Below, piece by piece: positions 8,324 through 18,497 of a stretch of 64,000 nucleotides of DNA; position 1 is the first letter of the stretch; every line of letters starts with the position of its first letter. Both the position numbers and the translations under genes were made by a program. Source of the DNA: Halomonas litopenaei (GTDB taxonomy: Bacteria > Pseudomonadota > Gammaproteobacteria > Pseudomonadales > Halomonadaceae); the NCBI RefSeq assembly GCF_003045775.1, contig NZ_PXNS01000003.1:186001-250000 (forward strand). Direction: 5' to 3'. The notes beneath the pieces were generated by a model. The model was not told where the DNA came from. It saw only the letters and a list, made by a program, of their open reading frames with translations, and did not search any database.

Positions 8324-9088
8324 TCATTCGCCATCCTCTGGGTCGCAGGTCCTTGCCACCGCGGCCGCCAGCGCCGCAGGAGACGCGCCAGACGCCACGA
8401 CCGGGATGCGAAATCCCAGCGTTTTCGCCAGTGTAGCCAACCGCTGGCTGGATACGACAAGCGGTTGTTGAAAGGCGGCCTCTGAACACCATCTTGCCAG
8501 ATGTTCAAGGATTTCTCCGCTACTGACCACCAACGCCTGATAGCCCCCTTGTTCGAGCCATGTTCTGGCCCCGGCGTCGGGAGTGATCAGGCGACGTCGA
8601 TACACCTCGAGACGCGTGACACGCGCGCCCCTCTGCCCCAGGGTGTCGCCCAGCAGCGGGCGGCCACCTTCGCCCGCCACCAGCAACACTCGCTGGTGCT
8701 CCAGGCGCTGCAGCGAGGCCAGCGCCAGCAAGGCCTCGCTGGTCTCTTCTCCGGCGGCGGGGGCAGGCACCCTCACCTTTAGCCCCAGCGCCTGGTGCAA
8801 GACCATCGCCGTGGCCTGCCCGACGGCGTACAGTTCAAGCCCCTGGGGCAGCTGTGGCCAGTAGCGATCCAGCGCCTCGACCAACCGCTCGGCGGCGGCG
8901 GGACTGATGACTACCACCTTATGAAAGTGGTCGATGTCGAGCCAGGCCGAGCGCACATCTGCCGTCTCTGGCACAGTTTCCTGCCGCATCACCTCGAGCC
9001 GCTCGGTGCTGAACCCCTTGCTTTCGATGGCCTCGGCCAGCGCTTGGGCGCGTTCGCCGGGCCGGGTGATCAGTACCGGAGTGCCCAT
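8324..9088 (-). CDS. hemD: Uroporphyrinogen-III synthase
   Basis: Closes and inverts ring D of hydroxymethylbilane to give uroporphyrinogen III. The 254-residue product begins [20 protein letters not shown], with the usual LITRP start. It shows two alpha/beta lobes and the conserved ending region around SSGEILEHL and VVSSQRLATLAKTLGF. The ATG at 9088 overlaps the hemC stop (ATGA), indicating translational coupling. Larger in-frame extensions into hemC are not supported. Confidence 0.95.
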   Translation of the reverse strand: MGTPVLITRPGERAQALAEAIESKGFSTERLEVMRQETVPETADVRSAWLDIDHFHKVVVISPAAAERLVEALDRYWPQLPQGLELYAVGQATAMVLHQALGLKVRVPAPAAGEETSEALLALASLQRLEHQRVLLVAGEGGRPLLGDTLGQRGARVTRLEVYRRRLITPDAGARTWLEQGGYQALVVSSGEILEHLARWCSEAAFQQPLVVSSQRLATLAKTLGFRIPVVASGASPAALAAAVARTCDPEDGE

Positions 9089-10029
9089 CAACGCGGTCCG
9101 TAGACCTCGGCCAGGATATCCCCGGCGCCCTGCTCCAGCAGCTGCTCGGCGACGCGGATCCCCAGCGCCTCGGGTTCGTCCACCGAACCACGCCCTTCGG
9201 CACGCAGCACGCGGGAACCGTCGGGCGTGCCGACAAGGGCTCTCAACCACAGGGTTCTGCCATCGTCCTGATAGATGGCGTGCCCACCGATGGGCACCTG
9301 GCAGCCGCCTTCCAGACGTGTATTCATGGCCCGTTCGGCACGCACTCTGGTCGCCGTCTCGATATCGTCGAGCGGTGCCAGCAGCGACACCAGCTCGGTG
9401 TCGTGCATGCGGCATTCGATGCCAAGCGCGCCCTGACCACAGGCCGGCAGGCAGATCTCCGGCGGCAGCTCCTGGGCGATACGTTCACCCAGCCCCAGCC
9501 GCTTGAGCCCGGAAGTGGCCAGCAGGATGGCATCGAATTCGCCAGCGTCGAGCTTGGCCAGGCGTGTCTGGACATTGCCACGCAGACTGATGACCTCGAG
9601 ATCCGGACGGGCCTCGCGCATCTGCAGTCCGCGGCGCAGGCTGGAGGTACCCAGACGGGCGCCCTCGGGCAGGTCCTCGAAGCGAGCATAGTCATTGGAG
9701 ACGAAGGCGTCGGTGGGCTCGGCGCCTTCCAGGATCACCGAAAGCCCCAGGCTCTCGGGAAACTGCATCGGCACATCCTTCATGGAGTGCACCGCGATAT
9801 CGGCGCGGCCGTCGAGCATCGCCTCCTCGAGTTCCTTGACGAACAGCCCCTTGCCGCCAACCTTGGCCAAGGGCGTGTCGAGAATCTTGTCACCGCGGGT
9901 CGACATCGGTACCAGCTCGACCTCGAGCCCGGGGTGAATCGCCATCAGACGATCGCGAACATGTTCGGCCTGCCATAGGGCCAACTGGCTCTTGCGCGTC
10001 GCGATACGCAGCCTGGACATCTGTTGCAC
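9088..10029 (-). CDS. hemC: Porphobilinogen deaminase (hydroxymethylbilane synthase)
   Basis: Polymerises four porphobilinogens to hydroxymethylbilane using a covalently bound dipyrromethane cofactor. Motifs: [15 protein letters not shown] at the N-terminus, [19 protein letters not shown] with the catalytic Asp region, and [11 protein letters not shown] with the cofactor-binding Cys. I placed the start at GTG 10029 because AGGGAG lies 6 nt upstream; ATG at 10020 ([10 protein letters not shown]) matches homologues equally well but leaves the ribosome site 15 nt away. It is the first gene of the minus-strand hem cluster and is divergent from argH. Confidence 0.95.
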   Translation of the reverse strand: MQQMSRLRIATRKSQLALWQAEHVRDRLMAIHPGLEVELVPMSTRGDKILDTPLAKVGGKGLFVKELEEAMLDGRADIAVHSMKDVPMQFPESLGLSVILEGAEPTDAFVSNDYARFEDLPEGARLGTSSLRRGLQMREARPDLEVISLRGNVQTRLAKLDAGEFDAILLATSGLKRLGLGERIAQELPPEICLPACGQGALGIECRMHDTELVSLLAPLDDIETATRVRAERAMNTRLEGGCQVPIGGHAIYQDDGRTLWLRALVGTPDGSRVLRAEGRGSVDEPEALGIRVAEQLLEQGAGDILAEVYGPR

Positions 10030-10350
10030 GTTGCTCTCCCTGGTCGGGCTTGCGACCAAATCGCCGCGTCCGCCATGTTAAATGAATGGCGTCATCATAA
10101 AGCACGGTCTCCGTCAGTAAAATCGACGGCGACGGGACCCGTTGCCGCGCCTGCCAGAAGCGCCCGCTGCCACCCTCGCTTCAGGGGCTGATGCCGCACC
10201 TTCCTTGCCGGCCCGCTGCACCCTCGCCTCAAGGGCCGACTCTGGTACACTTTGGGCATACCAACGACAACGGCTGCCGGCTCCGTCAGCGCCCTCGGCG
10301 CCGGCCACCGATCACGTCGCCATCGCATCGTCATTCAGGAAGTCCATTCA
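10030..10350. other. Divergent hemC / argH intergenic region with a degenerate repeat
   Basis: About 320 bp without a supported gene. It holds a degenerate direct repeat of about 30 bp (10161-10191 and 10210-10239, both beginning with GCCCGCTG and containing ACCCTCGC). A possible -10 (TACACT, about 10244) lies before argH, and an A/T-rich patch at about 10075-10100 probably serves hemC. The argH ribosome site (AGGAAG, 10337) is at its right end. Confidence 0.5.
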
Positions 10351-11766
10351 ATGAGCCAGACCACCAACCAGTCCTGGGGCGGCCGCTTCAGCGAACCCAC
10401 CGACGCCTTCGTCGCTCGTTTCACCGCCTCGGTCGATTTCGACCAGCGCCTGGCCCGCCATGACATCCAGGGCTCCATCGCGCATGCCACCATGCTCGCC
10501 CAGGTTGGCGTGCTGAGCGAAGAGGAACGTGACGCCATCCTGACCGGGCTCAAGGAGATCGAGACGGAGATCGCCGAAGGGCGCTTCGAGTGGTCGGTGG
10601 CGCTGGAAGACGTGCACATGAACATCGAGGCACGGCTGACCCAGAAGATCGGCATCACCGGCAAGAAGCTGCACACCGGGCGCTCGCGCAACGACCAGGT
10701 GGCCACCGATATTCGCCTCTACCTGCGCGAGGAGATCGACCTGGTCGCCAGCGAGCTGGCGCGGCTGCGTGCCGGGCTGATCGAGCTGGCCGAGGGCGAG
10801 GCCGACACCATCATGCCGGGCTTCACCCACCTGCAGACCGCTCAACCGGTGACCTTCGGCCACCACCTGCTAGCCTGGCAGGAGATGCTGGCCCGCGACC
10901 ACGAACGCCTGCTGGACTGCCGCAAGCGGGTCAACGTGCTGCCGCTGGGCGCCGCCGCCCTGGCCGGCACCACCTACCCCATCGATCGTCACCTGACCGC
11001 CGAGCTGCTCGGCTTCGAGCGCCCCGCCGAGAACAGCCTCGACGCGGTCAGCGATCGGGACTTCGCGATCGAGTTCACCGCCTTCGCGAGCCTGCTGCTG
11101 ATGCACCTGTCGCGGATGAGCGAGGAGCTGGTGCTGTGGACCAGCGCCCAGTTCGACTTCATCGACCTGCCCGACCGCTTCTGCACCGGCTCCTCGATCA
11201 TGCCGCAGAAGAAGAACCCGGACGTGCCCGAGCTGGTGCGCGGCAAGACCGGCCGCGTCTACGGTCACCTGATGGGCCTGCTGACGCTGATGAAGTCGCA
11301 GCCGCTGGCCTACAACAAGGACAACCAGGAAGACAAGGAACCGCTGCTCGACACCCTGGATACCGTCAAGGGTTGCCTGCGCGCCTTCGCCGACATGGTG
11401 CCGGCCATCGTCTCCAAGGGCGATTCCATGCGTGAGGCCGCTCGCAAGGGCTTCTCCACCGCCACCGACCTTGCCGACTATCTGGTACGCAAGGGCGTGG
11501 CCTTCCGTGACGCCCACGAAATCGTCGGTCAGTCCGTGGCCTACGGCATCGAGAGCGGCAAGGATCTGTCGGACATGAGCCTCGACGAACTGCGCCAGTT
11601 CTCCGACGTCATCGGCGAGGACGTGTTCGAGGTGCTGACCCTGGAAGGCTCGGTGGCCGCCCGCAACCATATCGGTGGCACCGCACCCGACCAGGTGCGC
11701 GCCGCTGCCCAGCGCGCCCGTGAGGCCCTCAAAACCCTTGCGTCCGGCCAGGGAGGCGCCCAATGA
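10351..11766 (+). CDS. argH: Argininosuccinate lyase
   Basis: Last step of arginine synthesis: argininosuccinate to arginine plus fumarate. The product has 471 residues and starts [20 protein letters not shown]. The fumarase/aspartase superfamily signature [12 protein letters not shown] is present, as are [10 protein letters not shown] and the conserved [14 protein letters not shown]. The ATG at 10351 has AGGAAG 8 nt upstream; an upstream in-frame extension is not conserved. The stop overlaps the ATG of the lptM-like lipoprotein gene (ATGA). Confidence 0.98.
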   Translation: MSQTTNQSWGGRFSEPTDAFVARFTASVDFDQRLARHDIQGSIAHATMLAQVGVLSEEERDAILTGLKEIETEIAEGRFEWSVALEDVHMNIEARLTQKIGITGKKLHTGRSRNDQVATDIRLYLREEIDLVASELARLRAGLIELAEGEADTIMPGFTHLQTAQPVTFGHHLLAWQEMLARDHERLLDCRKRVNVLPLGAAALAGTTYPIDRHLTAELLGFERPAENSLDAVSDRDFAIEFTAFASLLLMHLSRMSEELVLWTSAQFDFIDLPDRFCTGSSIMPQKKNPDVPELVRGKTGRVYGHLMGLLTLMKSQPLAYNKDNQEDKEPLLDTLDTVKGCLRAFADMVPAIVSKGDSMREAARKGFSTATDLADYLVRKGVAFRDAHEIVGQSVAYGIESGKDLSDMSLDELRQFSDVIGEDVFEVLTLEGSVAARNHIGGTAPDQVRAAAQRAREALKTLASGQGGAQ

Positions 11767-11987
11767 ACCGCCTCGTCAAGGTGCTGCGACCCGCCCTGTT
11801 GCCGGCCCTGCTGCTGGCCCTGATGGCCCTGGCGGGCTGCGGCCAGAAAGGCCCCCTGTACCTGCCCGGTGACGAAGAAGCGGCGGAGCGCTACGGCCCC
11901 CGCGAAACCGTCGAGGACGAACAGGGCGAAGAGGGCGAAGAGGACAGCCAGGAAAGCGACCAGAGCGCGACCGAGGACGAGAGCTGA
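11763..11987 (+). CDS. lptM: Small lipoprotein, LptM (YifL) family
   Basis: A 74-residue lipoprotein with a signal peptide and lipobox LAGC followed by the family hallmark [11 protein letters not shown]. LptM assists LptD maturation in the outer-membrane LPS translocon in enterobacteria. The C-terminal half is very acidic (E/D/S-rich) with no predicted fold, as common in halophiles. It is translationally coupled to argH and lies 2 bp before lysA, so it belongs to the argH-lptM-lysA-dapF run. The lptM-lysA-dapF order is typical of gammaproteobacteria. Confidence 0.9.
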   Translation: MNRLVKVLRPALLPALLLALMALAGCGQKGPLYLPGDEEAAERYGPRETVEDEQGEEGEEDSQESDQSATEDES

Positions 11988-11989
11988 GC

Positions 11990-13297
11990 ATGGATCACTT
12001 CAACTACCGAGACGGCGAGCTGTACGCCGAAGAAGTGCCTCTGGCCCGCATCGCCGAGGCGGTGGGCACCCCCTGCTACGTCTATTCACGTGCCACCCTG
12101 GAGCGTCACTTCCAGGCCTACCGCGAGGCGCTGGGTAGCCACCCGCATCTGATCTGCTACGCGGTCAAGGCCAACAGCAACCTGGCGGTGCTCAACGTGC
12201 TGGCGCGCCAGGGGGCCGGTTTCGACATCGTCTCTCAGGGCGAGCTCGAGCGGGTGCTGGCCGCCGGTGGTGACCCGGCCAAGGTGGTGTTCTCCGGCGT
12301 CGCCAAGCGCCCCGACGAGATGGCGCGCGCGCTCGAGGTCGGCATCAAGTGCTTCAACGTGGAGTCGCGCCCAGAGCTTGAAGTGCTCAATGAAGTGGCC
12401 GGCCGCCTGGGCAAGGTGGCGCCGGTGTCATTGCGGGTCAATCCCGACGTCGACGCGGGCACCCATCCGTATATCTCCACCGGGCTCAAAGACAACAAGT
12501 TCGGTATCCCGGTGGACGAGGCGCTGGAGGTCTACCGCCTGGCCGCCGAACTGCCGCACCTCAAGGTCACCGGGCTCGACTGCCATATCGGCTCGCAGCT
12601 CACCGAGATCGCTCCCTTCCTCGACGCCCTGGAGCGTCTGCTGCTGCTGCTCGACCGCCTGCGAGAGGAGAACATCGAGGTCTCGCACCTCGACCTGGGC
12701 GGCGGCCTCGGCGTGCCCTACAGGGACGAGACGCCGCCGGCCCCGTTCGACTACGCCTCGAAGCTGCTCGAGCGCCTGTCGCGCTGGGACGGCGGCGAGC
12801 GCCTGACGCTGCTGTTCGAGCCGGGCCGCTCGATCGCCGCCAACGCCGGCGTCATGCTGACCCGGCTGACCTACGTGAAGCCCGGCGAAACCAAGAACTT
12901 CGCCATCGTCGACGCGGCCATGAACGACCTGATTCGGCCCTCGCTGTACCAGGCCTGGCAGGCGATCATCGAAGTCGACTCTCGCCTGGACCGCGCAAGC
13001 GACGTCTACGACGTGGTCGGCCCGGTGTGCGAGACCGGCGACTTCCTCGGCAAGGAGCGTCAACTGGCGGTGGCGCCGGGCGACCTGCTGGCGGTGCGCT
13101 CGGCCGGCGCCTACGGCTTCGTGATGGCCTCCAACTACAACAGCCGCCCGCGTCCGGCGGAGGTACTGGTGGACGGCGACAGCTATCAGGTGGTGCGCCG
13201 ACGCGAGACCCTCGAGGACCTCTGGGCCGGCGAGTCGCTGCCCGGCGAATCGCAACCGGGATCGGCATCGGGATCGACGTCAGGAGCAGCGCGCTGA
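11990..13297 (+). CDS. lysA: Diaminopimelate decarboxylase
   Basis: PLP enzyme that converts meso-diaminopimelate to lysine. The 435-residue product contains YAVKANSN with the PLP lysine, the HIGSQ motif, the phosphate-binding GGGLGVPY and CETGDFLG near the active site. A short Ser/Gly-rich tail extends the C-terminus. The stop overlaps the dapF start by 1 bp (TGATG). Confidence 0.98.
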   Translation: MDHFNYRDGELYAEEVPLARIAEAVGTPCYVYSRATLERHFQAYREALGSHPHLICYAVKANSNLAVLNVLARQGAGFDIVSQGELERVLAAGGDPAKVVFSGVAKRPDEMARALEVGIKCFNVESRPELEVLNEVAGRLGKVAPVSLRVNPDVDAGTHPYISTGLKDNKFGIPVDEALEVYRLAAELPHLKVTGLDCHIGSQLTEIAPFLDALERLLLLLDRLREENIEVSHLDLGGGLGVPYRDETPPAPFDYASKLLERLSRWDGGERLTLLFEPGRSIAANAGVMLTRLTYVKPGETKNFAIVDAAMNDLIRPSLYQAWQAIIEVDSRLDRASDVYDVVGPVCETGDFLGKERQLAVAPGDLLAVRSAGAYGFVMASNYNSRPRPAEVLVDGDSYQVVRRRETLEDLWAGESLPGESQPGSASGSTSGAAR

Positions 13298-14130
13298 TGC
13301 TTCTGCACTTCACCAAGATGCATGGCCTGGGCAACGACTTCATGGTGGTCGATCTGGTCACCCAGCGGGCCCGCATCGAGGCCGAGGAAATCCGCCGTCT
13401 GGCCGACCGGCGCTTCGGCATCGGTTTCGATCAGCTACTGGTGGTGGAACCGCCGCGGGACCCGGACATGGACTTTCGCTACCGGATCTACAACGCCGAC
13501 GGCAGCGAGGTCGAGAATTGCGGCAATGGTGCGCGCTGCTTTGCCCGCTTCGTGCGTGACAAGCGGCTGACCCACAAGCGCCAGATCCGGGTCGAGACCG
13601 CCGGCGGCCCGCTGGTGCTGGATGTGCATGACGACGAGCAGGTCAGCGTCGACATGGGTGCCCCGCGCTTCGCCCCGCCGAGCCTGCCCTTCGAGGCCGA
13701 CGAGGACCGCCTGCGTCACACCCTCGAGGTCGACGGCGAGACCCTCGAGATCGCCGTCGCCTCCATGGGCAACCCCCACGCGGTGATCAAGGTCGACAGC
13801 GTCGACCAGGCGCCGGTGGAGCGCCTGGGACCGCTGGTCGAACACCACCCGCGCTTTCCCAAGCGGGTCAACGTGGGCTTCATGCAGGTGGTCTCCAGCC
13901 ACGAGATTCGCCTGCGGGTGTTCGAGCGCGGCAGCGGCGAGACCCTGGCCTGTGGTACCGGCGCCTGCGCTGCGGTGGCCTGCGGCATTCGCCAGGGCCT
14001 GCTCGAAAGCCCGGTGACCGTCCACCTGCCCGGCGGCAGCCTGACGATCCGCTGGGAAGGTGGCGAGCGCCCCTTGATCATGACCGGCCCCGCCGAGCGG
14101 GTGTTCGATGGACGAATTCCGCTGCGTTGA
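13297..14130 (+). CDS. dapF: Diaminopimelate epimerase
   Basis: Cofactor-independent racemase making meso-diaminopimelate for lysine and peptidoglycan. It has 277 residues. The two catalytic cysteines are visible in [12 protein letters not shown] and [13 protein letters not shown], with [11 protein letters not shown] at the start. The ATG at 13297 overlaps the lysA stop; an in-frame reading further upstream lies inside lysA and is not real. Confidence 0.98.
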   Translation: MLLHFTKMHGLGNDFMVVDLVTQRARIEAEEIRRLADRRFGIGFDQLLVVEPPRDPDMDFRYRIYNADGSEVENCGNGARCFARFVRDKRLTHKRQIRVETAGGPLVLDVHDDEQVSVDMGAPRFAPPSLPFEADEDRLRHTLEVDGETLEIAVASMGNPHAVIKVDSVDQAPVERLGPLVEHHPRFPKRVNVGFMQVVSSHEIRLRVFERGSGETLACGTGACAAVACGIRQGLLESPVTVHLPGGSLTIRWEGGERPLIMTGPAERVFDGRIPLR

Positions 14131-14245
14131 CCCCAGGCGCACAGGACTCGACGGGACTGGGCTAAGCTGCCAGCAAGGTACCGGTCCCTCGCTTTCCCGG
14201 AAACTCGATCCAGCCTAGACATTGAACTCCAACAGGAAGACGCGC

Positions 14246-14965
14246 ATGCCTCAAGCCGCCCCAGAGCCCCGCAAGACGCTCGACCCGGACCGCGTCGCCG
14301 AATGGCTGGCACGCCACCCGGACTTCTTCGTCGGTCGCGAAGGCCTGCTGCAGAGCCTCACGATTCCCCACCCGGAGACCCAGGGCGCCACCTCGCTGCT
14401 GGAACGGCTGGTCCATGACCTGCGCAAGCGCGCCGAAGGCGCGGAACTGCGGCTCGAGCAACTGCTCGACTCGGCCCGCCACAACGAGGCGCAGTATCGG
14501 CGCACCCGCGAGCTGGTGCTGGCACTGCTGGAAGCCCAGGACAACGACGCCCTGGGCCAGGCCCTGGCCACCCAGCTAAGCGAGCGCTTCCAGACGCCAG
14601 CGGTGTCGCTGTGGTGCCCCGCCAGCCTGACCGATCGCGACCCCAGACCGCCCCAGGCCCCGCGTCACGTGCTCGACGACCACACCGGCCAGCGCCTGAC
14701 CGCGCTGCTCGATGGGCGCGCCAGCCGCTGTACCCGTCTTACCCCCACCGACTGGAAGCGCCTGCTGCCCCACGCCAAGGCGCCGACCAAGTCGGGCTCC
14801 TGCGCCATCGCCCGCATGACCCTGGGCGAGCCCCAGGGCTTTGTGGTGCTGGCAAGCCCTGATCCCGACCACTTCCGTGCCAGCATGGACACCCTGTTTA
14901 CCGAGTACCTGGCCGAGGTGCTGGTGCGCCTCAGCGTGCGCCTGTGCGAGCGTGATGATGGCTGA
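14246..14965 (+). CDS. DUF484 family protein (YigA-like, GAF-like fold)
   Basis: Protein of 239 residues with no assigned enzymatic role. The DUF484 hallmark is near the N-terminus: VAEWLARHPDFFVGREGLLQ. A coiled segment (about 60-95) and a GAF-like C-terminal part follow. The ATG at 14246 has AGGAAG 7 nt upstream; a TTG 24 bp earlier is less likely. It sits between dapF and xerC, as in E. coli (dapF-yigA-xerC-yigB), and its 3' end overlaps xerC by about 11 bp. Confidence 0.9.
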   Translation: MPQAAPEPRKTLDPDRVAEWLARHPDFFVGREGLLQSLTIPHPETQGATSLLERLVHDLRKRAEGAELRLEQLLDSARHNEAQYRRTRELVLALLEAQDNDALGQALATQLSERFQTPAVSLWCPASLTDRDPRPPQAPRHVLDDHTGQRLTALLDGRASRCTRLTPTDWKRLLPHAKAPTKSGSCAIARMTLGEPQGFVVLASPDPDHFRASMDTLFTEYLAEVLVRLSVRLCERDDG

Positions 14966-15938
14966 AAAGGCGGCTGAGACGACGGCTGAGACGACGCCCA
15001 AGTGGCAGCTTGCCGGCGCGGTAGCGGACTTTCTCGATGAGCTGGGACGCACCGCCAGTGCTGCCACCGTCGACGCCTACCGGCGTGACCTGGCCACCTT
15101 CGAGAACTGGTGGCACGCCCAGGCCAATGACACCGACGCCAGGCCGCCGGATGATCAGGCCCTGACGTCCCACACGCTCAGGCGTTTTCTGGCCGCCGAA
15201 CGCAGCCGAGGCATGGCACCACGCAGCCTGAAGCGCCGCCGCGCCGCCCTGTCGCGACTGTGTGAACACCTGGTGGCGGCTGGCCGACTCGACTACAACC
15301 CGGTCGGCCTGAGCCGCGGCCCCCGGGCGCCGAAGGATCTACCGCGGCCGGTGGACGTGGACCTGCTGGCGCGCTTTCTCGACACCCCCCACGATGGCTC
15401 GCCGCTGTCGGTACGCGACCAGGCGATGCTGGAGCTGCTCTATTCCAGCGGGCTACGGCTGGCGGAGCTGGCGGCGCTGGATCTCCCCGACCTTCACGGC
15501 GGCCGGGTGCGGGTCCTCGGCAAGGGCAACAAGCCGCGCCAGGTGCCGGTGGGCTCGCGTGCGCGCCAGGCCATCGACCAGTGGCTCAGCGTGCGCTCGG
15601 TGCTGGCCGCCGACGACGAGACGGCACTGTTCGTCGGCCAGCAGGGCCACCGGCTCGGCCATCGTGCCATCCAGGCACGCCTGGTCACCCAGGCCCGCCG
15701 GCGCGGCCTGCCGGAGCACCTGCATCCCCACCGCCTGCGCCACTCCTTCGCCAGCCACCTGCTGGAATCGAGCCAGGACCTGCGCGCCGTCCAGGAGCTG
15801 CTGGGCCACGCCAACCTGTCCACCACCCAGGTCTATACCCGGCTGGACTGGCAGCACCTGGCGGAGAGCTACGACAAGGCCCACCCCCGCGCGCGGCGCA
15901 GCCGGAGCGACGACAGCCATCCCGGAGACACCCCTTGA
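14955..15938 (+). CDS. xerC: Tyrosine recombinase XerC
   Basis: Chromosome-dimer resolution at dif together with XerD. It has 327 residues: an N-terminal SAM-like core-binding domain (about 20-115) and a catalytic domain with the active-site residues visible in LYSSGLRLAEL (Arg), HPHRLRHSFASHLL (His-x-x-Arg), LGHANLSTTQVYTRLD (His and the nucleophilic Tyr). The start is ambiguous between ATG 14955 and ATG 14958. Overlap with DUF484 and yigB suggests coupled translation. Confidence 0.96.
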   Translation: MMAEKAAETTAETTPKWQLAGAVADFLDELGRTASAATVDAYRRDLATFENWWHAQANDTDARPPDDQALTSHTLRRFLAAERSRGMAPRSLKRRRAALSRLCEHLVAAGRLDYNPVGLSRGPRAPKDLPRPVDVDLLARFLDTPHDGSPLSVRDQAMLELLYSSGLRLAELAALDLPDLHGGRVRVLGKGNKPRQVPVGSRARQAIDQWLSVRSVLAADDETALFVGQQGHRLGHRAIQARLVTQARRRGLPEHLHPHRLRHSFASHLLESSQDLRAVQELLGHANLSTTQVYTRLDWQHLAESYDKAHPRARRSRSDDSHPGDTP

Positions 15939-16693
15939 TCGACCACGCGGCAGCGGACGACTTCAGCCGACTCAAGGCCATCACCTTCGATCTGGACGAC
16001 ACCCTGTGGGACAACAGCGGCGTCATGCAGCGCACCGAGCAGGGCCACGTCGACTGGCTGACCGAACAGCTCGGCGCCTGGCAGCGCGGCCGCGAGGAGC
16101 CGTTGACGCCCCCCATCGCGCTTTCGGACTACCTGCGTGAACGCCAGGCCCTGGCCAGGCGCAGCTGGTCGCGGCGCGGCGACTTCAGCTGGCTGCGTGA
16201 GCGCACCCTGATCCAGCTGCTGGAGGAAAGCGGCGTGAACCGGGCGGCGGCTCACTGGTGGGCGGCGCTGGCGATGCAGCGTTTTCACTCGCTGCGCATC
16301 CTGGTCACGCCCTTCCCCGACACCGACGCCATGCTGGAAAGACTGAAGGGCCGCTATCGTCTCGGCAGCATCACCAACGGCAACGTGGCCTTCCACCGTC
16401 TGCCGCTGGCCCGCCACTTCCAGGCGCGTATCGCTGCCGGCGAGATGTTCGCACCCAAGCCCGATCCACGGCCCTTTCTGGCGATGCTGGCACGGCTTCA
16501 GGTCAAGGCCTGCGAGACCCTGCACGTGGGCGATTCCTGGGAGGAAGACGTGCTGCCGGCGATTCGCCTGGGCTTGCGGGCGATCTGGATCGCGCCGCCA
16601 GAGGCCGAGACGGCTCCCTTGCCACGCGGCGTGACCCGACTGTCTCGGGTCACCGAGCTGCCAGCCCTGCTCGGTGAGCATCAGGATCAATAA
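15935..16693 (+). CDS. yigB: HAD-superfamily phosphatase, YigB-like
   Basis: A 252-residue HAD hydrolase with motif I FDLDDTLWDN, motif II around SITNGNVA, a Lys in FAPKPDPRPF and the motif III/IV region HVGDSWEEDV. E. coli YigB can dephosphorylate the riboflavin intermediate 5-amino-6-ribitylamino-uracil phosphate and FMN. The TTG start at 15935 overlaps the xerC stop and has GGAG 7 nt upstream; an in-frame reading further left is inside xerC. Position after xerC is the same as in E. coli. Confidence 0.9.
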   Translation: MIDHAAADDFSRLKAITFDLDDTLWDNSGVMQRTEQGHVDWLTEQLGAWQRGREEPLTPPIALSDYLRERQALARRSWSRRGDFSWLRERTLIQLLEESGVNRAAAHWWAALAMQRFHSLRILVTPFPDTDAMLERLKGRYRLGSITNGNVAFHRLPLARHFQARIAAGEMFAPKPDPRPFLAMLARLQVKACETLHVGDSWEEDVLPAIRLGLRAIWIAPPEAETAPLPRGVTRLSRVTELPALLGEHQDQ

Positions 16694-16736
16694 AGCGAGA
16701 AAAACCCCGGCGACCGCCGGCGCCACGTGGTAAACC

Positions 16737-16765
16737 GGCAGGCACCTGTTCCCTGAGTGCCTGCC
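16737..16765 (+). terminator. Stem-loop between yigB and the adhesin-like gene
   Basis: Perfect 9-bp stem GGCAGGCAC / GTGCCTGCC with an 11-nt loop. The right arm ends 3 bp before the ATG at 16769. It may terminate yigB or mask the translation start of the next gene. A second GC hairpin lies at about 16706-16722. Confidence 0.55.
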
Positions 16766-16768
16766 GCC

Positions 16769-17848
16769 ATGCCCCGCCCGCTCTATCGCCCCCTCGCTTC
16801 ATCACCGCCGACCCGGCGTCACCTGCGACGAGTGCTCAAGCTCGGGCTGGCGTTTGCCCTGGTTTCGGGACTGGGGCCCGCTCTCTCCCTGCCCCTGGGC
16901 ATCGCGCCAGCCCTGGCGGCACGCCCTACCTGCGACACCGTACGCCCGCCCGGTACCTGCGGCCTCTACAGCACCGGCATGTCCTACCCCTCGACCTTGT
17001 CCGGCACCACGCCGGAAGGCAACACCGCGGGGATATCCTCCTTCCACACCACCTACGCCTGCCAGACCGGCAGCGACGGCCGCGTCTATATCCTGCTCGA
17101 TACCCAGGGTTCCTACGACAGCGCCACCGGTGACGCCGAAAGCTCAGTGCAAGGCTTCTACTTCGACAAGGCCGACACCAGCATGGGCGGCCATCACCAC
17201 CAGACCCTGGTCGCTTCCCTGCGCACCGCCAACCATGCATCTGGCTGTGTCTCCGGCAGCGTCACGAAGGAGATACCGATCGTGCGCCATGGCGACACCG
17301 AACCGGGCAACTACAAACAGTTTACCTACTGGCCTCATACCCACGTAGCGACCAGCACCGGCGCCAGCGACAACTATACCGGTACGGTAGTCGGAGTTGG
17401 CGGCGCTTACGTCACCGTGATCGAGAGCACCTGCAAGATGTGGACCCCCTACATCATCCTGCCCGATATCGACCTCAGCGAGCTGCCGGGAGCAGGATCT
17501 CGGGGCGGTACCACCACCGCCTACCTGAGCTTCAACGACTGCGATGAGGTCAACATGGCGGATCTGTCCATACGCTCGAGCGGCGCCAGCGTCATCAACG
17601 CCCGCCAAGGCATCCTCGGCAACGCCGACACCTCGGGTGACGGCGCCAAGGGCATCGGGCTGGCGCTGGAAATCGACGCTTTTTCAGCCCACGACTTCGA
17701 CCCCGTGGACCTGTCTGGCTCGCGAGCGATTGGCCTGATGGGGGAGGCGCCCAAGGTTCCGTTACGCGTCAGCTACTACCGCTATGCCGAGCAGGCATCC
17801 GGTGGGCGCGTCAAGGGACTGCTGGAGGTCACCGCCACGTACAAGTAG
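16769..17848 (+). CDS. Secreted protein with FimH-type pilin domain (orphan fimbrial adhesin-like)
   Basis: A 359-residue exported protein. An Arg-rich n-region and hydrophobic core (about 18-44, ending near ALAARP) form a long signal peptide. The middle part is unfamiliar and has paired Cys (CDTVRPPGTC) and a HHH stretch. The C-terminal 115 residues follow the fimbrial/pilin-domain pattern: LSFNDCD..., GILGNADTSGDGAKGIGLALEI with the G-x-G-x-G-(I/L) run, LRVSYYRYAEQASGGRVKG and a final beta strand ending in Tyr-Lys, where pilins usually end in Tyr. Chaperone-usher pilins need a chaperone and usher, and neither is nearby. Seen: domain pattern. Inferred: surface adhesin. Start ATG 16769 was chosen over GTG 16757, which lies in a hairpin arm. 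Confidence 0.6.
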   Translation: MPRPLYRPLASSPPTRRHLRRVLKLGLAFALVSGLGPALSLPLGIAPALAARPTCDTVRPPGTCGLYSTGMSYPSTLSGTTPEGNTAGISSFHTTYACQTGSDGRVYILLDTQGSYDSATGDAESSVQGFYFDKADTSMGGHHHQTLVASLRTANHASGCVSGSVTKEIPIVRHGDTEPGNYKQFTYWPHTHVATSTGASDNYTGTVVGVGGAYVTVIESTCKMWTPYIILPDIDLSELPGAGSRGGTTTAYLSFNDCDEVNMADLSIRSSGASVINARQGILGNADTSGDGAKGIGLALEIDAFSAHDFDPVDLSGSRAIGLMGEAPKVPLRVSYYRYAEQASGGRVKGLLEVTATYK

Positions 17849-17853
17849 CCGGC

Positions 17854-17891
17854 GGGCTCGTCAGGCTGGCTAGGGCTCGTCAGGCTGGCTA
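17854..17891. repeat. Perfect 19-bp tandem repeat x2 ending at the engB stop
   Basis: Two identical 19-bp units (GGGCTCGTCAGGCTGGCTA) at 17854-17872 and 17873-17891. The second unit ends with the complement of the engB TAG stop codon, so the repeat copies the sequence at and just downstream of the gene end. Confidence 0.85.
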
Positions 17892-18497
17892 GCCTTCGTG
17901 CGCAAGCCAGCCGTCCAGGCGCCGATGGGCCTCGTCGACGCCCTGGCGCTTGAGCGCCGAGAAAAGCTGCACGCTGACCAGGTCCTCCCACTCACGCAGC
18001 CGCGAGCGCACCTGCTGCAGGGCATTCTTGGCCGCGCCCTGCTTCAGCTTGTCGGCCTTGGTCAGCAGGATATGCACCGGCAGGTCGCGCTCATCGGCCA
18101 CATCCAGCAGCGCCAGGTCGAACTCGGTCAATGGGTGACGCACGTCCATCACCAGCACCAGCCCCTTGAGCGAAGCTCGCTTCTGGAGGTATTCGGCCAG
18201 GTGGCGCTGCCACTCCAATTTGACCTTTTCGGGCACCTTGGCGTAGCCGTAGCCGGGCAGGTCCACCAGCCGGCGCTCGCTGTCCTCGCCCAGCGAAAAG
18301 ACGTTGATGAGCTGGGTGCGACCCGGCGTCTTGGAGGTACGCGCGAGCGCCTTCTGTTGGGTGATGGTGTTGATCGCGCTGGACTTTCCGGCATTGGAAC
18401 GTCCGGCAAAGGCGACCTCGACACCACTGTCTTCGGGGCATCGGGCCAGCGTCGGCGCACTGGTGAGGAATCGGGCCAAGGAGTAGTTGAAAGCCAT
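17889..18497 (-). CDS. engB: Ribosome-biogenesis GTPase EngB (YihA/YsxC)
   Basis: Essential GTPase for 50S assembly. It has 202 residues with G1 [10 protein letters not shown]2 [10 protein letters not shown]3 DLPGYG and G4 TKAD, in the TrmE-Era-EngB class. The ATG at 18497 ([15 protein letters not shown]) matches homologues; a 61-residue upstream extension crosses the divergent promoter region and is not conserved. Divergent from cytochrome c4, an arrangement also known in Pseudomonas. Confidence 0.95.
   Translation of the reverse strand: MAFNYSLARFLTSAPTLARCPEDSGVEVAFAGRSNAGKSSAINTITQQKALARTSKTPGRTQLINVFSLGEDSERRLVDLPGYGYAKVPEKVKLEWQRHLAEYLQKRASLKGLVLVMDVRHPLTEFDLALLDVADERDLPVHILLTKADKLKQGAAKNALQQVRSRLREWEDLVSVQLFSALKRQGVDEAHRRLDGWLAHEG

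Noticed and set aside
15581..16693. Fusion protein of xerC antiframe and yigB
   Set aside because: The open frame upstream of 15935 runs out of frame inside xerC and has no similarity; the TTG at 15935 with GGAG is the natural start.
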